Below, piece after piece: positions 23,801 through 29,380 of a stretch of DNA of 64,000 nucleotides. Origin of the DNA: Odontocerum albicorne (Eukaryota; Arthropoda; Insecta; Trichoptera; Odontoceridae); the NCBI GenBank assembly GCA_949825065.1, contig OX463863.1, positions 17,903,240-17,967,239 on the forward strand, written 5' to 3'. Every line of letters begins with the position of its first letter. Within the stretch, counting starts at the first letter, position 1. Below the pieces are notes generated by a model. It made no database searches and was not told the DNA's origin. It was given only the letters and a program-made list of their open reading frames with translations. The position numbers were made by a program, and so were the translations under genes.

Positions 23801-24742
23801 AAATCGCCACTTTTGAATTTTGTAAACCACTCAAAGCACTGTCATTTACCGAGAGCATGCTCACCGTAAGCTTCGACAAGCATTCGATGCGATTCTGCAG
23901 CAGTTTTCTCCAAATGGTAACAGAAAATCAATGCTGTCCGCAAATCGTAGTTTTCAGGCACAAAAACAGACATGTTCAACGCTATGAAAACATATATAGT
24001 TGTATTAAACTTGTATTGTTGTGAGTTAAAAGTCTTTGACAAATGTTAACACAAAAAAAGGCGCCAATGACGCAGTTTGACAGTCACTACATTGACAACT
24101 AGAGCTATCTATGAGCCAATTCTGGTTTCATATTTACAGACCTGGTAAAATGTATCCTGTATATATATCATAGTATAAATAGGCCAAAACCCATACGGCT
24201 ATCGTCAAAGAAAGAATACGAGAATTGAATTTTGAATACAAGAGAGCGAGAGAGGAATACTTGGATTCTCTACGAAAGTAATTCGAAATTTGAATCTCGG
24301 CGGGTCCGTGATAACTGAACGAATTTTAATTACCTAGCTAACAATTTTTGAACTGGTGTAAAAGGGGCCGATGTATAAATGATATATATAAACAAATTTT
24401 ACATTTATGAATATATATTTTCATAAATGTAGAATTCGTTTTACTTCCGTGAATATTTCACGGGTTGCAACTAGTATATATGGTTTTTTATTTTTTTCAT
24501 GAGTCGAATGTATCCAAAATGAGCTGGATGGTCGGAAGCTATTGCTGTATAGCAATAAGCCCATCAGATGGACTATGTTTATTAACCATGTACGTAAAAT
24601 AAATAAAATTAAAGTTTTTTTTTTCATTACAGAGGCTGAATCGGCAGTGGAAGCCCTCAATGGACGATACTTCGGTGGTCGCACCGTTCGTGCGGCCATC
24701 TATGACCAGGACCTATTCGATCACGGCGACCTGAGCGGCTAG
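2791..24742 (+). CDS. hfp: Poly(U)-binding splicing factor PUF60 / Half pint, 12 coding exons, 5'-incomplete
   Basis: Joining 2791-2862, 4448-4667, 5660-5863, 8625-8765, 12035-12196, 12748-12893, 14372-14500, 16026-16087, 17625-17836, 19638-19815, 21674-21827 and 24633-24742 keeps one frame, with an AG acceptor and GT donor at every junction. It yields 595 residues and a TAG stop. RRM1 spans about residues 98-170 (RNP2 VYVGSI, RNP1 KGFAFVEY). RRM2 spans about 196-268 (RNP2 IYIASI, RNP1 KGYGFIEY). A Pro/Thr/Val/Ala-rich linker follows, and a C-terminal U2AF-homology motif (UHM) from about 509 carries the R-Y-F of the RxF signature at 571-573. In known relatives the RRMs bind pyrimidine-rich RNA at 3' splice sites and the UHM binds ligand motifs in U2 snRNP-associated proteins. 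The first exon enters with two bases of a split codon, so the start codon lies upstream. Nothing suggests a pseudogene. Confidence 0.95.
2901..3602. repeat. 192-bp tandem repeat, about 3.6 copies
   Basis: Units start at 2901, 3093, 3285 and 3477 (ATCAAGTTTACCTGTCATAT), an exact 192-bp spacing. Copies are nearly identical, with single differences such as CTCATGGAG against TTCATGGAG. The last copy is cut at about 3600. Sixty-codon open frames on both strands are shadows of the repeat. A single inverted unit lies at 17249-17470. Confidence 0.95.
4277..4412. repeat. Short tandem repeat of about 45 bp, three copies
   Basis: The motif ACTATCAACTTGACATCCGA followed by TCCTCCTTCAC and TGCACTAGTGAC occurs three times in a row just before the hfp exon at 4448. 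The third copy has an extra CTC. The frame is open and joins the exon frame, but the splice acceptor at 4447 makes coding use unlikely. Confidence 0.9.
4448..4667 (+). CDS. hfp: hfp exon b (conserved helix before RRM1)
   Basis: Starts after GTTACAG with GG completing Gly and ends with AG of a split Arg codon before GTAAAC. It encodes the conserved alpha-helical block [20 protein letters not shown], a Gln-rich stretch and [10 protein letters not shown], leading straight into RRM1. Confidence 0.95.
4915..5465 (-). pseudogene. RTE-like LINE, C-terminal and 3' fragment
   Basis: On the minus strand the frame reads [53 protein letters not shown] and RKVSYLG. This is the thumb and C-terminal region of endonuclease-type non-LTR retrotransposon polyproteins of the kind that ends with a GRRxxGR tail. 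The reverse-transcriptase core is absent, so this is a 5'-truncated insertion in an hfp intron. Its 3' part is related to the duplicated fragment at 25076-25595. Confidence 0.8.
5660..5863 (+). CDS. hfp: hfp exon c (RRM1)
   Basis: Lies between acceptor TTTCAG and donor GTAAGG. It encodes almost all of RRM1, including RNP2 VYVGSI and RNP1 KGFAFVEY, through GVMIGG. The exon is much more GC-rich than the surrounding introns. Confidence 0.97.
5905..6775. repeat. 63-bp tandem repeat with a 189-bp higher-order period
   Basis: The basic unit contains TGATTTGATATTTATCAAGA and TCTCATAGTTCTTGATCAAC, and recurs about 13 times. In the middle three variants alternate in fixed order: GCAATTCACAAG, ACAATTCAAAAG and ACAGTTCATAAG. 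The first variant therefore recurs at 6061, 6250 and 6439, exactly 189 bp apart. Outer copies are more diverged. Confidence 0.93.
6826..7058. repeat. 38-bp tandem repeat, six copies
   Basis: The unit CATTCACTAGATCCAATCAT followed by ACTCCTGCCTCCCACTCA starts at 6826, 6864, 6902, 6940, 6978 and 7016. The first copy has CTTT for CCTC; the others are essentially identical. Confidence 0.95.
7213..8158. repeat. 74-bp tandem repeat, about 13 copies
   Basis: The unit runs from AGATAAATATATTAGTTGAG through AGGGAGGTGGTAAGTAAGTA to GGGCGTTAGATCAGCTACT. Two units lack the AAATA segment. The array ends directly against a minus-strand LINE tail (8160-8560). The unit resembles one segment of the same LINE tail at 39391-39450. 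Confidence 0.95.
8160..8560 (-). pseudogene. LINE ORF tail and start of its 3' UTR
   Basis: The minus strand encodes [20 protein letters not shown] then [16 protein letters not shown] and a stop at about 8301. The F-K-x-x-L-K ending is typical of jockey-like LINE ORF2. The non-coding part (8160-8300) matches 39455-39640 and 48235-48440, so at least three copies of this tail are in the window. The 74-bp array replaces the next part of the 3' UTR. Confidence 0.65.
8625..8765 (+). CDS. hfp: hfp exon d (end of RRM1, start of RRM2)
   Basis: Lies between acceptor TGTGCAG and donor GTGATA. It encodes [15 protein letters not shown], a linker helix and [16 protein letters not shown]. The last codon is split (AG|T, Ser) and continues in the exon at 12035. 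Confidence 0.96.
9100..10076 (-). mobile_element. Mariner element, minus-strand truncated copy with frameshifted transposase
   Basis: The minus strand encodes an N-terminal helix-turn-helix part (9980-9666, with [20 protein letters not shown]) and, in another frame (9841-9287), [19 protein letters not shown], a first catalytic Asp in [16 protein letters not shown], and [16 protein letters not shown]. The C-terminal end with the other two Asp residues decays below about 9290 and the element is cut at about 9100. The opposite end stops short of its terminal repeat at about 10076. It belongs to the same family as 14803-15283 and 18158-19455. Confidence 0.85.
10077..10250 (+). mobile_element. Mariner 5' fragment in head-to-head orientation with the preceding copy
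   Basis: Starting at TTGATAAAACATTGC the plus strand repeats the transposase start of the family ([20 protein letters not shown], then [13 protein letters not shown]). It directly abuts the reversed copy ending at 10076. The fragment stops at about 10250 after ACACCAGAAAACAT. Confidence 0.8.
10510..10670. repeat. Two-copy direct repeat of about 80-90 bp
   Basis: GTGTCGTTATATAGCGC, CGTAACAAAAC, GCAAAC and TTTCCTAGAGAGCGTTGGTT occur in the same order twice in succession. A third partial match (GAGCGTAACGTCAAATAGCG) follows at about 10665. Confidence 0.75.
10746..10912 (+). pseudogene. MADF-like domain fragment
   Basis: The frame reads [40 protein letters not shown] and IGITFEKS. The pattern (LIDFVRxNxxLYxxxxxDYrxxxxxxxxWxxI) fits the N-terminal part of the MADF/Myb-SANT-like fold. 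That fold is found in insect DNA-binding proteins and in the accessory gene of PIF/Harbinger transposons. Only about 55 codons are coherent, with no visible transposase nearby. It could also be an isolated exon of an unknown gene inside the hfp intron. Confidence 0.5.
10951..10976. repeat. (GCCTT)n microsatellite
   Basis: Five perfect GCCTT units in a row. Confidence 0.95.
11700..11905. repeat. Dispersed repeat also found at 46440-46625
   Basis: The order ATAATCCT, TTTCAGTAAGAAATG-like sequence, AAAAATGACCTGAG, a TATTGTTATGGCAG block and TTATTTTC is shared with 46440-46625 in the same orientation. No coding sequence is seen. The rest of 10980-12034, including a GC-richer patch at 11095-11400, holds nothing I recognise. 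Confidence 0.6.
12035..12196 (+). CDS. hfp: hfp exon e (RRM2 core)
   Basis: Lies between acceptor TTCCAG and donor GTAAGT. It encodes [19 protein letters not shown]1 KGYGFIEY and the end of RRM2 ([12 protein letters not shown]) plus a split Arg codon. Confidence 0.97.
12260..12700 (-). pseudogene. LINE reverse-transcriptase relic, three successive degenerate copies of one motif
   Basis: On the minus strand the segment at about 12601-12662 reads [15 protein letters not shown], a decayed form of the GVPQGSxLGPxLF box of jockey-like reverse transcriptases. The same stretch, marked on the plus strand by CTCATTTATTTATAACAAAC, recurs near 12266 and 12408. A short piece of a dead LINE has thus been duplicated locally in this hfp intron. 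Confidence 0.6.
12748..12893 (+). CDS. hfp: hfp exon f (Ala-rich linker)
   Basis: Lies between acceptor TTTCAG and donor GTGAGT. It encodes [11 protein letters not shown], then an alanine-rich stretch ([20 protein letters not shown]) that is characteristic of PUF60 after RRM2. Confidence 0.95.
12989..13228. mobile_element. 240-bp MITE flanked by TTAA (piggyBac-like)
   Basis: TTAA occurs at 12985-12988 and 13229-13232. The left end reads CCTTTCGAGTAGC. The right end in reverse complement reads CCTTTTCGCGAGTATCGCCC. A TTAA duplication with ends starting CC is the hallmark of piggyBac-superfamily elements. The body contains a GC-rich hairpin (GCGGGGCCAT at about 13166 against ATGGCCCCAC at about 13199). 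No ORF is present. Confidence 0.65.
13600..13830 (-). pseudogene. LINE C-terminal relic
   Basis: The stretch shares the order CCTCTTGTGAC / CAGCTCTCCTTCA / GGAGGT and TGTCGTCCCCATCTGAC with 29760-29990. In reverse complement the last motif reads as a broken VxRWGRQ signature of LINE polyprotein C-termini. It has no open frame. Confidence 0.45.
14096..14148. mobile_element. Solo terminal end of the mariner family at 22896-24145
   Basis: CAATAAATGTGTATTTTCTA, a run of A, then CAGTTTCATATTTACAGACC and TGA followed by TA. This is the reverse complement of the left terminal 50 bp of the element at 22896. The body of the element is absent. Confidence 0.75.
14372..14500 (+). CDS. hfp: hfp exon g (Val/Thr/Pro-rich linker)
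   Basis: Lies between acceptor GTTACAG and donor GTGAGC. It encodes 42 whole codons of low-complexity sequence ([19 protein letters not shown] and onward), part of the long linker between RRM2 and the UHM. Phase matches both neighbours. Confidence 0.88.
14707..14802. repeat. 30-bp tandem repeat, left part
   Basis: Three copies of GGTTAATGTTCGTTTTCTCT followed by AGTAATGTTT. The array is interrupted at 14803 by a mariner fragment and resumes at 15284. Confidence 0.93.
14803..15283 (-). mobile_element. Mariner transposase C-terminal half, embedded in a 30-bp tandem array
   Basis: The minus-strand frame (15255 to 14701) includes [25 protein letters not shown] and [18 protein letters not shown]. 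The two Asp residues are 34 residues apart, the DD34D spacing of mariner. Upstream codons, including the first catalytic Asp, are missing, and no terminal repeats remain. The frame reads through into the flanking 30-bp repeats and acquires a repeated decapeptide of the type [10 protein letters not shown] at its C-terminus. Confidence 0.85.
15284..15437. repeat. 30-bp tandem repeat, right part
   Basis: Five further copies of the unit seen at 14707-14802, in the same orientation and phase. Confidence 0.93.
15600..15760. repeat. Dispersed repeat (minus copy of the sequence at 39740-39850)
   Basis: Contains CTTGAAACCGGCAGGGTTAT and ACCGTT. Its reverse complement corresponds to CCTACCGGTTTCAAGG followed by a CACCTCGTCATCAGGGG-like segment at 39757-39800, 49388 and 59870. 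A short piece is also at 4868-4895. The family is unknown and is perhaps a SINE or a LINE tail. Confidence 0.6.
15822..15965 (+). pseudogene. LINE reverse-transcriptase fragment
   Basis: The frame reads [20 protein letters not shown] then NLYIDTC. It matches the GVRQGCxxSPxLFNxY box (palm region) of endonuclease-type LINEs. Only this box is present. A related fragment in the opposite orientation is at 57840-58075. Confidence 0.75.
16026..16087 (+). CDS. hfp: hfp exon h (62-nt linker exon)
   Basis: A short exon between acceptor TTCCAG and donor GTAAGT. It encodes [20 protein letters not shown]. The IPPPGIAIP motif is shared, from memory, with insect PUF60 linkers. Confidence 0.88.
16088..17248. 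other. hfp intron, no feature recognised
   Basis: AT-rich sequence with some GC-richer patches (16380-16520). Nothing coherent could be identified; short open frames have no family character. Confidence 0.4.
17249..17470 (-). repeat. Single inverted unit of the 192-bp repeat
   Basis: The reverse complement carries the whole 192-bp unit seen at 2901-3602 (for example TACCTGTCATATGTTCATGG and GAGACAGC). The segment AGATATTAACAGCATTCA occurs at both its ends (about 17254 and 17447). The piece therefore represents slightly more than one unit and came from a tandem state. Confidence 0.9.
17625..17836 (+). CDS. hfp: hfp exon i (Pro/Thr/Gln-rich linker)
   Basis: Lies between acceptor TTCCAG and donor GTGAGT. 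It encodes 70 codons of Val/Thr/Pro/Gln-rich sequence ending NGNTADAI plus AA of a Lys codon completed at 19638. Confidence 0.88.
17960..18110 (+). pseudogene. LINE ORF tail fragment
   Basis: The frame reads [20 protein letters not shown] then CSFKKH, the VWNxLxxxIR...FKK pattern at the end of jockey/CR1-like ORF2. It lacks the rest of the element. Confidence 0.5.
18158..19455 (-). mobile_element. Near full-length mariner (1298 bp), dead transposase
   Basis: The ends are TCGATCAATAAGTCCCGGGA (left) and, in reverse complement, TCAATCAACAATTCCCGGGA (right). TA follows the right end at 19456-19457; the left flank reads CA, perhaps a mutated TA. The minus strand carries [22 protein letters not shown] and a [17 protein letters not shown] box with 34 residues between the last two Asp. 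An in-frame TAA interrupts the coding sequence between 18701 and 18676. The N-terminal part is frame-disrupted near 18900-19080. It is the reference copy for the two truncated relatives. Confidence 0.88.
19638..19815 (+). CDS. hfp: hfp exon j (helical segment before the UHM)
   Basis: Lies between acceptor TTCCAG and donor GTGAGT. It encodes [16 protein letters not shown], then [20 protein letters not shown] and ILNNM. The EHMSIxGxSARHxVMQ block is a PUF60 hallmark. Confidence 0.96.
20035..20200. repeat. Tandem repeat of about 32 bp, four to five copies
   Basis: TTTATTCGAGTCTGTAATTG with small changes recurs at about 20044, 20077, 20109 and 20141. Confidence 0.85.
20340..20790 (-). pseudogene. 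LINE C-terminal relic
   Basis: The minus strand of 20558-20782 reads [20 protein letters not shown] then [10 protein letters not shown] and a basic GRRVRGR tail. This is the RIRNxxIR...RWFGHxxRM ending typical of endonuclease-type LINE polyproteins. A related fragment in plus orientation is at 28850-29085. The region 20340-20430 contains a CTGTCGGGATAGGCAGAG-type tail. Confidence 0.7.
20800..21660. other. hfp intron, no feature recognised
   Basis: AT-rich intron sequence between a LINE relic and the UHM exon. No repeat or coding signal was identified. Confidence 0.4.
21674..21827 (+). CDS. hfp: hfp exon k (UHM, first half)
   Basis: Lies between acceptor GACAG and donor GTGAGT. It encodes [20 protein letters not shown], then [11 protein letters not shown] and [12 protein letters not shown]. 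The acidic insertion I remember between NERQ and IVKIF in other PUF60 proteins is reduced to a few residues here. Confidence 0.96.
21850..22820 (+). pseudogene. Mariner/Tc1-like transposase relic, split by a TTAA element
   Basis: Before the insertion the frame shows [11 protein letters not shown]. After it the frame shows [34 protein letters not shown] and [16 protein letters not shown], then [15 protein letters not shown]. This is the C-terminal catalytic region of a mariner-related DD(E/D) transposase. A stop after DYSL and the insertion at 21908-22534 make it dead. No N-terminal part is visible. Confidence 0.7.
21908..22534. mobile_element. 627-bp non-autonomous element flanked by TTAA (piggyBac-like)
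   Basis: TTAA lies at 21904-21907 and 22535-22538. The left end reads CCTTTCCTTCCCTGTGTTGG. The right end in reverse complement starts CCCTTCCCTTACGG and, about 30 bp in, has GTGTTGGGTAGTGAG. The repeats are therefore imperfect but share CCxTTCC and GTGTTGGGTA. The element sits within a transposase relic recognisable on both sides. It has no ORF. Confidence 0.6.
22896..24145 (-). mobile_element. Full-length mariner (1250 bp), second family, dead transposase
   Basis: The ends CCAGGTCTGTAAATATGAAA (left, 22896) and the same 20 bases in reverse complement (right, to 24145) are perfect inverted repeats. TA flanks both sides (22894-22895 and 24146-24147). The minus strand encodes [17 protein letters not shown] at about 23970, [18 protein letters not shown] with the first Asp, then [15 protein letters not shown] and [13 protein letters not shown] with DD34D spacing. 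Stops and frameshifts break it at about 23840, 23370 and 23290. Confidence 0.92.
24633..24742 (+). CDS. hfp: hfp last coding exon (UHM, second half, stop TAG)
   Basis: Follows acceptor TTACAG. It encodes [18 protein letters not shown] and ends [14 protein letters not shown] before TAG. The R-Y-F triplet is the RxF motif that defines UHM domains. Confidence 0.97.
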
Positions 24743-25075
24743 CGACCACCTCTGCCTCGCTAAGTCACGTGCCGTGTGCACAATACGCACGACTCGACCT
24801 GTTGTTAATGCCGCTATGTTGCGTGCCACCTTTACCTGCTGTGTATCGAATGTGCGCAACTTGATGCGTTGTTCGTGTCGAAAGCGCTTCGTTATTTTAT
24901 TATCAGTCATAGATCTGTCACGTTATGTATCTGTTTTACGTGAGGCGTATCACAAATGATAGCGGTCTATTTTTTAATCCGGTTGTTTTCAAACTTATTC
25001 ATTTCACGGACGTCGTTTAAATGTATTATAAAGATTTTTTTCATGACAATACTAATTATAATAATCTTCTTGGTG
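24743..25075 (+). other. hfp: hfp 3' untranslated region, length undetermined
   Basis: Follows the TAG stop at 24740-24742. I found no AATAAA within the first 300 bases, and the LINE tails at 25076 begin soon after. The first AATAAA downstream is near 25615. The poly(A) site cannot be fixed from sequence alone. Confidence 0.45.
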
Positions 25076-25595
25076 TCATGTCAGGTCCCCCCATCATTGA
25101 CTATCACCTGAGAGTAGGCATCTTTGTCCCCGGCAGCCCGAAAAAGATTCCCAACACTCATTATACCAGTCCAATCACGTACTATATATTGCGGAGCCAG
25201 GAGATTTGCTTCCTGCCAACACCTCTTCGACCCTCTATTTCGCCCTGGATGATCAGGTGCAGTAATTTGTACTTTGCCCCTCTAAGTGCATGACCCAAAT
25301 AGGACACCTTTCGGATTTTAATATTAGTCATTCCCCCAACGTTGACTATCACCTGAGAGTAGGCATCTTTGTCCCCGGCAGCCCGAAAAAGATTCCCAAC
25401 AATCCTTATACCAGTCCAATCACGTATATTCCGGAGCCAGGAGATTTGCCTCCTGCCAACACCTCTTCGACCCTCTATCTTGCCTTGGATGATCAGGTGC
25501 AGTAATTTGTACTTTTCTCCTCTAAGTACATGACCCAAATAGGACACCTTTCGGATTTTAATATTAGTCAGCAACTCTCTATCAACTTGCATATT
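25076..25595 (-). pseudogene. LINE C-terminal tail, duplicated in tandem
   Basis: The minus strand carries twice the sequence RKVSYLGHVLRGEKYKLLHL, then [20 protein letters not shown] and RNI, a classic LINE polyprotein C-terminus. The second copy (lower coordinates) reads HALRGAKYKLLHL. The two nucleotide copies start near 25082 and 25335 and are about 250 bp apart. A more diverged copy is at 4915-5100. Confidence 0.82.
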
Positions 25596-25694
25596 AACGG
25601 TCCAGATACGGAAATTAATAAAATGACATTGTTATTCCTGTAATTATTTTACATTACTAAGACACATGTTTTAACCTCTTATCTGAGACTTTCT

Positions 25695-26320
25695 TAAGGT
25701 GGAATGATCTCGGTTTCTGATGAGAGCAATGGTTATATTTACTGGTGTCATGTTTCGGATTTAAACAATACTTTCGTAACAAACTGAGATCATTTCATGA
25801 TCTGGGTTTTTTTACGAGAGCAATGCTTAGATCTTACTGGTGTCATGTTTCAGATTTAAACATCGCTCTCGTAACAAATAGATCATTCCATGATCTTGGT
25901 TTGTTACGAGAGCAATTTTTAAATATTACTGGTGTCATGTTTCAGCCTTGAACATCACTCGTAACAAACCGAGATCATTCCCCGTAATCTTGGTTTGTTA
26001 CGAGAGCGATGCTTAGATCTTACTGATGTTATGTTTCATATTTAAACATTACTCTTGTAATAAATCGAGATCTTTCCATGATCTTGGTTTGTTACGAGAG
26101 CAATTCTTAAATATTACTGATGTCATGTTTAGATTTTAATCATTACTCTCGTAACATCTAAGCATCGCTCTCATAACAAACCGTGATCATTCCATGATCT
26201 TGGTCTGTTACGATGTGATCACCAGTAAGAGCTCTATTTCGTAACAAACCAAAGCTCTTACTAGTGATCATACTATGATCTTGGTTGTTATGAGAGCAAT
26301 CTTAATCATTATAACACACG
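25695..26320. repeat. Array of hairpin-forming units, period about 93 bp
   Basis: Each unit contains an inverted pair around CTCGTAACAAACCGAGATCA and TGATCTTGGTTTGTTACGAG, separated by about 5 bp, followed by AGCAAT...ATTACTGGTGTCATGTTTCA. TGATCT-type anchors lie near 25708, 25798, 25891, 25985, 26079 and 26195. Every unit can thus fold on itself. Confidence 0.85.
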
Positions 26321-26381
26321 GGAATCATACCTCCTATAGAAAACATCAGGATGGGGATAACAACACGGTGATAATATTATA

Positions 26382-26940
26382 CTTGAGAAAATGTAGGATG
26401 GTCCCTGTGGCATTTGAAATATCATGTCTCAAAGGGATGGGGTAAAATCGTTTTTTTTTACAAATCTAATCATTTTTTTATAAATCGAAAAATAGTTTTT
26501 CTCTAAACTGACGTTTTAATTCCTAATTTTCATTATACTGACTTTCTAATGTATTGTATGATTTGTATCTATCTTTAAATAGGCCAAGATCCACTATGGA
26601 TTAATTCTCATTACGAACATTTAATTTTAGGTGTAAAAAAATCGATAATCCAATTATCGTATACCCCATCCCTAGCCAATGCGGACTAACGTAGTGACTT
26701 TGACAAACGTCACCAAATATTATTTGATTTTAATAAACTGCCACATTTTTGCTAATTTGTAACAAGATGTATTAATTTGTCATTATTGTTAGTTTTATGT
26801 AATGTATTTACCTAAATAACTTGCTATTTATTAGAATCGAGGCTTATATTAAAGTTGATAAAATAATTAAAATTACTGAACGTCGTTGTATCGGGGCAAA
26901 TTTGTGAACTGTCACAGGGACCATGCTACACTTTCTCAAG
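26382..26940. mobile_element. 559-bp MITE with 30-bp inverted ends and TA target duplication
   Basis: The left end CTTGAGAAAATGTAGGATGG continues TCCCTGTGGC. The right end in reverse complement reads CTTGAGAAAGTGTAGCATGG then TCCCTGTGAC. TA lies at 26380-26381 and 26941-26942. A second inverted pair (GGATGGGGTA and TACCCCATCC) sits further in. There is no ORF. Confidence 0.82.
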
Positions 26941-27534
26941 TATAGTTGAATTTCAAAAGGTTTTATATATTAAATATTCTGAAATAAAGTTCCGCGAAAG
27001 TGGAAACGAATGCTCATTTTTTAATTGCTTATTTTCCATTATATTTCTGTACTGCCCTTGATTTGGAGGGCCGCCCCGTGACAGGTTCCAAAGTGAGTCG
27101 GCATCCCGGCTGCTCTGTGAACGCACACAAACTGACTGTTTATTATTTAATGCTAGAATTGTGATAATGTTCCTTAGCGGAATGACTCGATAATGTTTCT
27201 TCTCTGGACTCGTGAATTAGTTTTTATCGTAATATAAATCCATAATTTTACGGAAATATGTGTGTTATAATTAGGTAAATTTATTTTAATTAAAATTATA
27301 TACTTAAAAAAGAATATGGTTTTTTTCTTAATTTTTACCTTTTTCAAGCTTTTTGAGGACTGTGACAGTGGCATTGCTATTGGTGAAAGAAAGCTCTCAA
27401 ATCTGAGATGTGTTAACGACACGATGTCGATTTCCGCATCAGAAGATAAACTGGCCACACTCCTCCTTCAAAAGGTGGAACACGAGAGCTAACTCTCGGA
27501 CCTGGAAATCAATAGGTCAAAATTTAAGCTTATA

Positions 27535-28746
27535 CGAGGGCTGTTACTTAAGTTTTGAGATATGGCAACACCAGTGTAATTACGTCAAATCTGACATCAG
27601 CATCGTAAAGTTTGACGTTTTCAATGGTATACGTGTTCAAAAAGTTTTGTCATACGAGTGCTATTTGTGTTGTTTACAGTGACTTGAAAAATACATCTCG
27701 GCCGAAAATGGAATTAAATCGTGAACATTTTCATGCGATGATTTCTTATGATTTTCGACGTGGACTAACTCAACAACAGTGTGCCGATCAACTCGCTTCG
27801 ACTTTTGGTGATGAAGCACCATCCCGGGCCACTGTGTTTTGTTGGTTTTCCGAATTCAATCGTGGTCGTAGTTCGCTCCAGGACGAATTTAGTGAAGATC
27901 GTCAAAAATCGGTTGTTGTGCCAGAAAACATCGATGCTATGCGTGAACTGATATTGCAAGATCGTCATGTGACTTATAGTGAGATTGAGGCATGTTTAGG
28001 CATTAGTTCCACTCGCATACATTCAATATTGCATGAACATTTGGCCGTCAAAAAGATTTATTCGCGTTAGATACCGCATAATTTGACAATCACTTAAAAA
28101 AAGGCTCGTGTCGATTGGTCCAAAGAAATGTTGAAAACATTCAATCGCGGTACTTCAAAAGACGTTTATAAGATCAAGCGACGAATCATGGATCTATGCA
28201 TATGAGCCAGAAACTAGACAGCAGTCGACTGTATGGGTCTTTCAAGACGAGCCAAATCCGACAAAAGTTGTTCGCGCACGAAGCACTTCGAAGCAAATGG
28301 TGGCTTGTTTCTTCTGTATAAATGGTCATGTCGCAACTTTGCCTTTAGTGGAACGTTGTACGGTCAATTCTGAATGGTACACCACCATTTGTTTGCCAGA
28401 AGTGTTCGGAGAAATGAGGAAAACCAACCGCTGAAGATGGATCATTCTCCACCACGACAATGCGAGCTCTCACACATTGCCTCAAACAAGTGACTTTTTG
28501 AGCACTCAAAACATCAAATTGATGGGTCATCTGCCGTTCGATGCCTGAAGAAGCGGTTGATGCGTTCAAAACACATATTTTGAAGTTACCTCATTCGGAG
28601 TGGAAAAAGTGCTTCGAAAATTGGTTCAAACACATGCAAAAGTGTATTGATCTTCATGGAGAGTATTTTGAAAAACAATAAAGCCATTTTCGATGATAAA
28701 TATTTGTTTTTATTTGTCTGTCTCAAAACTTAAGTAGCAACCCTCA
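27535..28746 (+). mobile_element. Mariner element (1212 bp), third family, with internal deletion
   Basis: The ends are CGAGGGCTGTTACTTAAGTT and, in reverse complement, TGAGGGTTGCTACTTAAGTT, with TA on both sides. The N-terminal frame (27708-28070) reads MELNREHFHAMISYDFRRGL and ends SILHEHLAVKKIYSR with a stop. Beyond it frameshifts alternate, but NSEWYTTICLPEVF, ILHHDNASSHTL and WKKCFENWF-like pieces can be read. Between INIKLMGH and EEAVDAF the expected block with SPDLAPxD (third catalytic Asp) is missing, so catalysis is impossible. Confidence 0.88.
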
Positions 28747-28849
28747 TAATAATAGACCGTAGTAACGAACTGCCACCAAATAATGTGAATCATGGTCTGG
28801 AAGTGGTTACTGACTGTATTTACTGAGGCTCCAGTATTACCGACAGTGG

Positions 28850-29085
28850 AGGGTGCGAGGCTGAGGTGGAGAGAAGAACTGGAATGGCATAAAATGAAAT
28901 GTCTAAGCTAGAAAAGATATGGAAGAGCAGAACTATCATCCAACCTGTAAAAAAGAATCTTCAAGATTCTTGAAGTGACAAGTACAACAGAATACAGAAA
29001 GAAGTGATTAGGGACGAATGTGAACTTAAGGTTGATGTGTTGAGTAAGGTGGAGGAGGATGCGCTGAGATGGTTTGGGTGTGTGT
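28850..29085 (+). pseudogene. LINE C-terminal relic
   Basis: The plus strand reads [20 protein letters not shown] then ALRWFG, related to the minus-strand fragment at 20558-20790. No other part of the element is visible. Confidence 0.6.
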
Positions 29086-29089
29086 AATT

Positions 29090-29265
29090 GTGCGAGAATA
29101 TTTTCAATGGCCTTATCCGCTATGAATCCTTAAATGGTCTATTGAACTTCTATTGTTTGAGACTGCTTCCCACACTGTCCACAGCGATCAAGTTTCTCCA
29201 GCATGAATCCTTGAATTGAATATTAAGTAATTTTTTTGTGAAAATATTCTAGCACAATCGGTTCA
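29090..29265 (-). pseudogene. Zinc-finger gene 3' fragment, inverted
   Basis: The reverse complement contains GAATATTTTCACAAAAAAAT, TTCAAGGATTCATGCTGGAG, AAACTTGAT and GACCATTTAAGGATTCATAG. In order these match the decayed finger tail of the units at 43455-43600 and 53610-53740. It is a reversed fragment of the cluster lying outside it. Confidence 0.8.
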
Positions 29266-29380
29266 GGACAGTGCCGAGCAAGTCGCGGTTTCAATCTATG
29301 GGATGCTTTATTGACAGTTGCACTGCGTAGAAAAAAAACCATCGACACAAATTGTCGCTCTCTAGCACAGGCTGCCTTAA

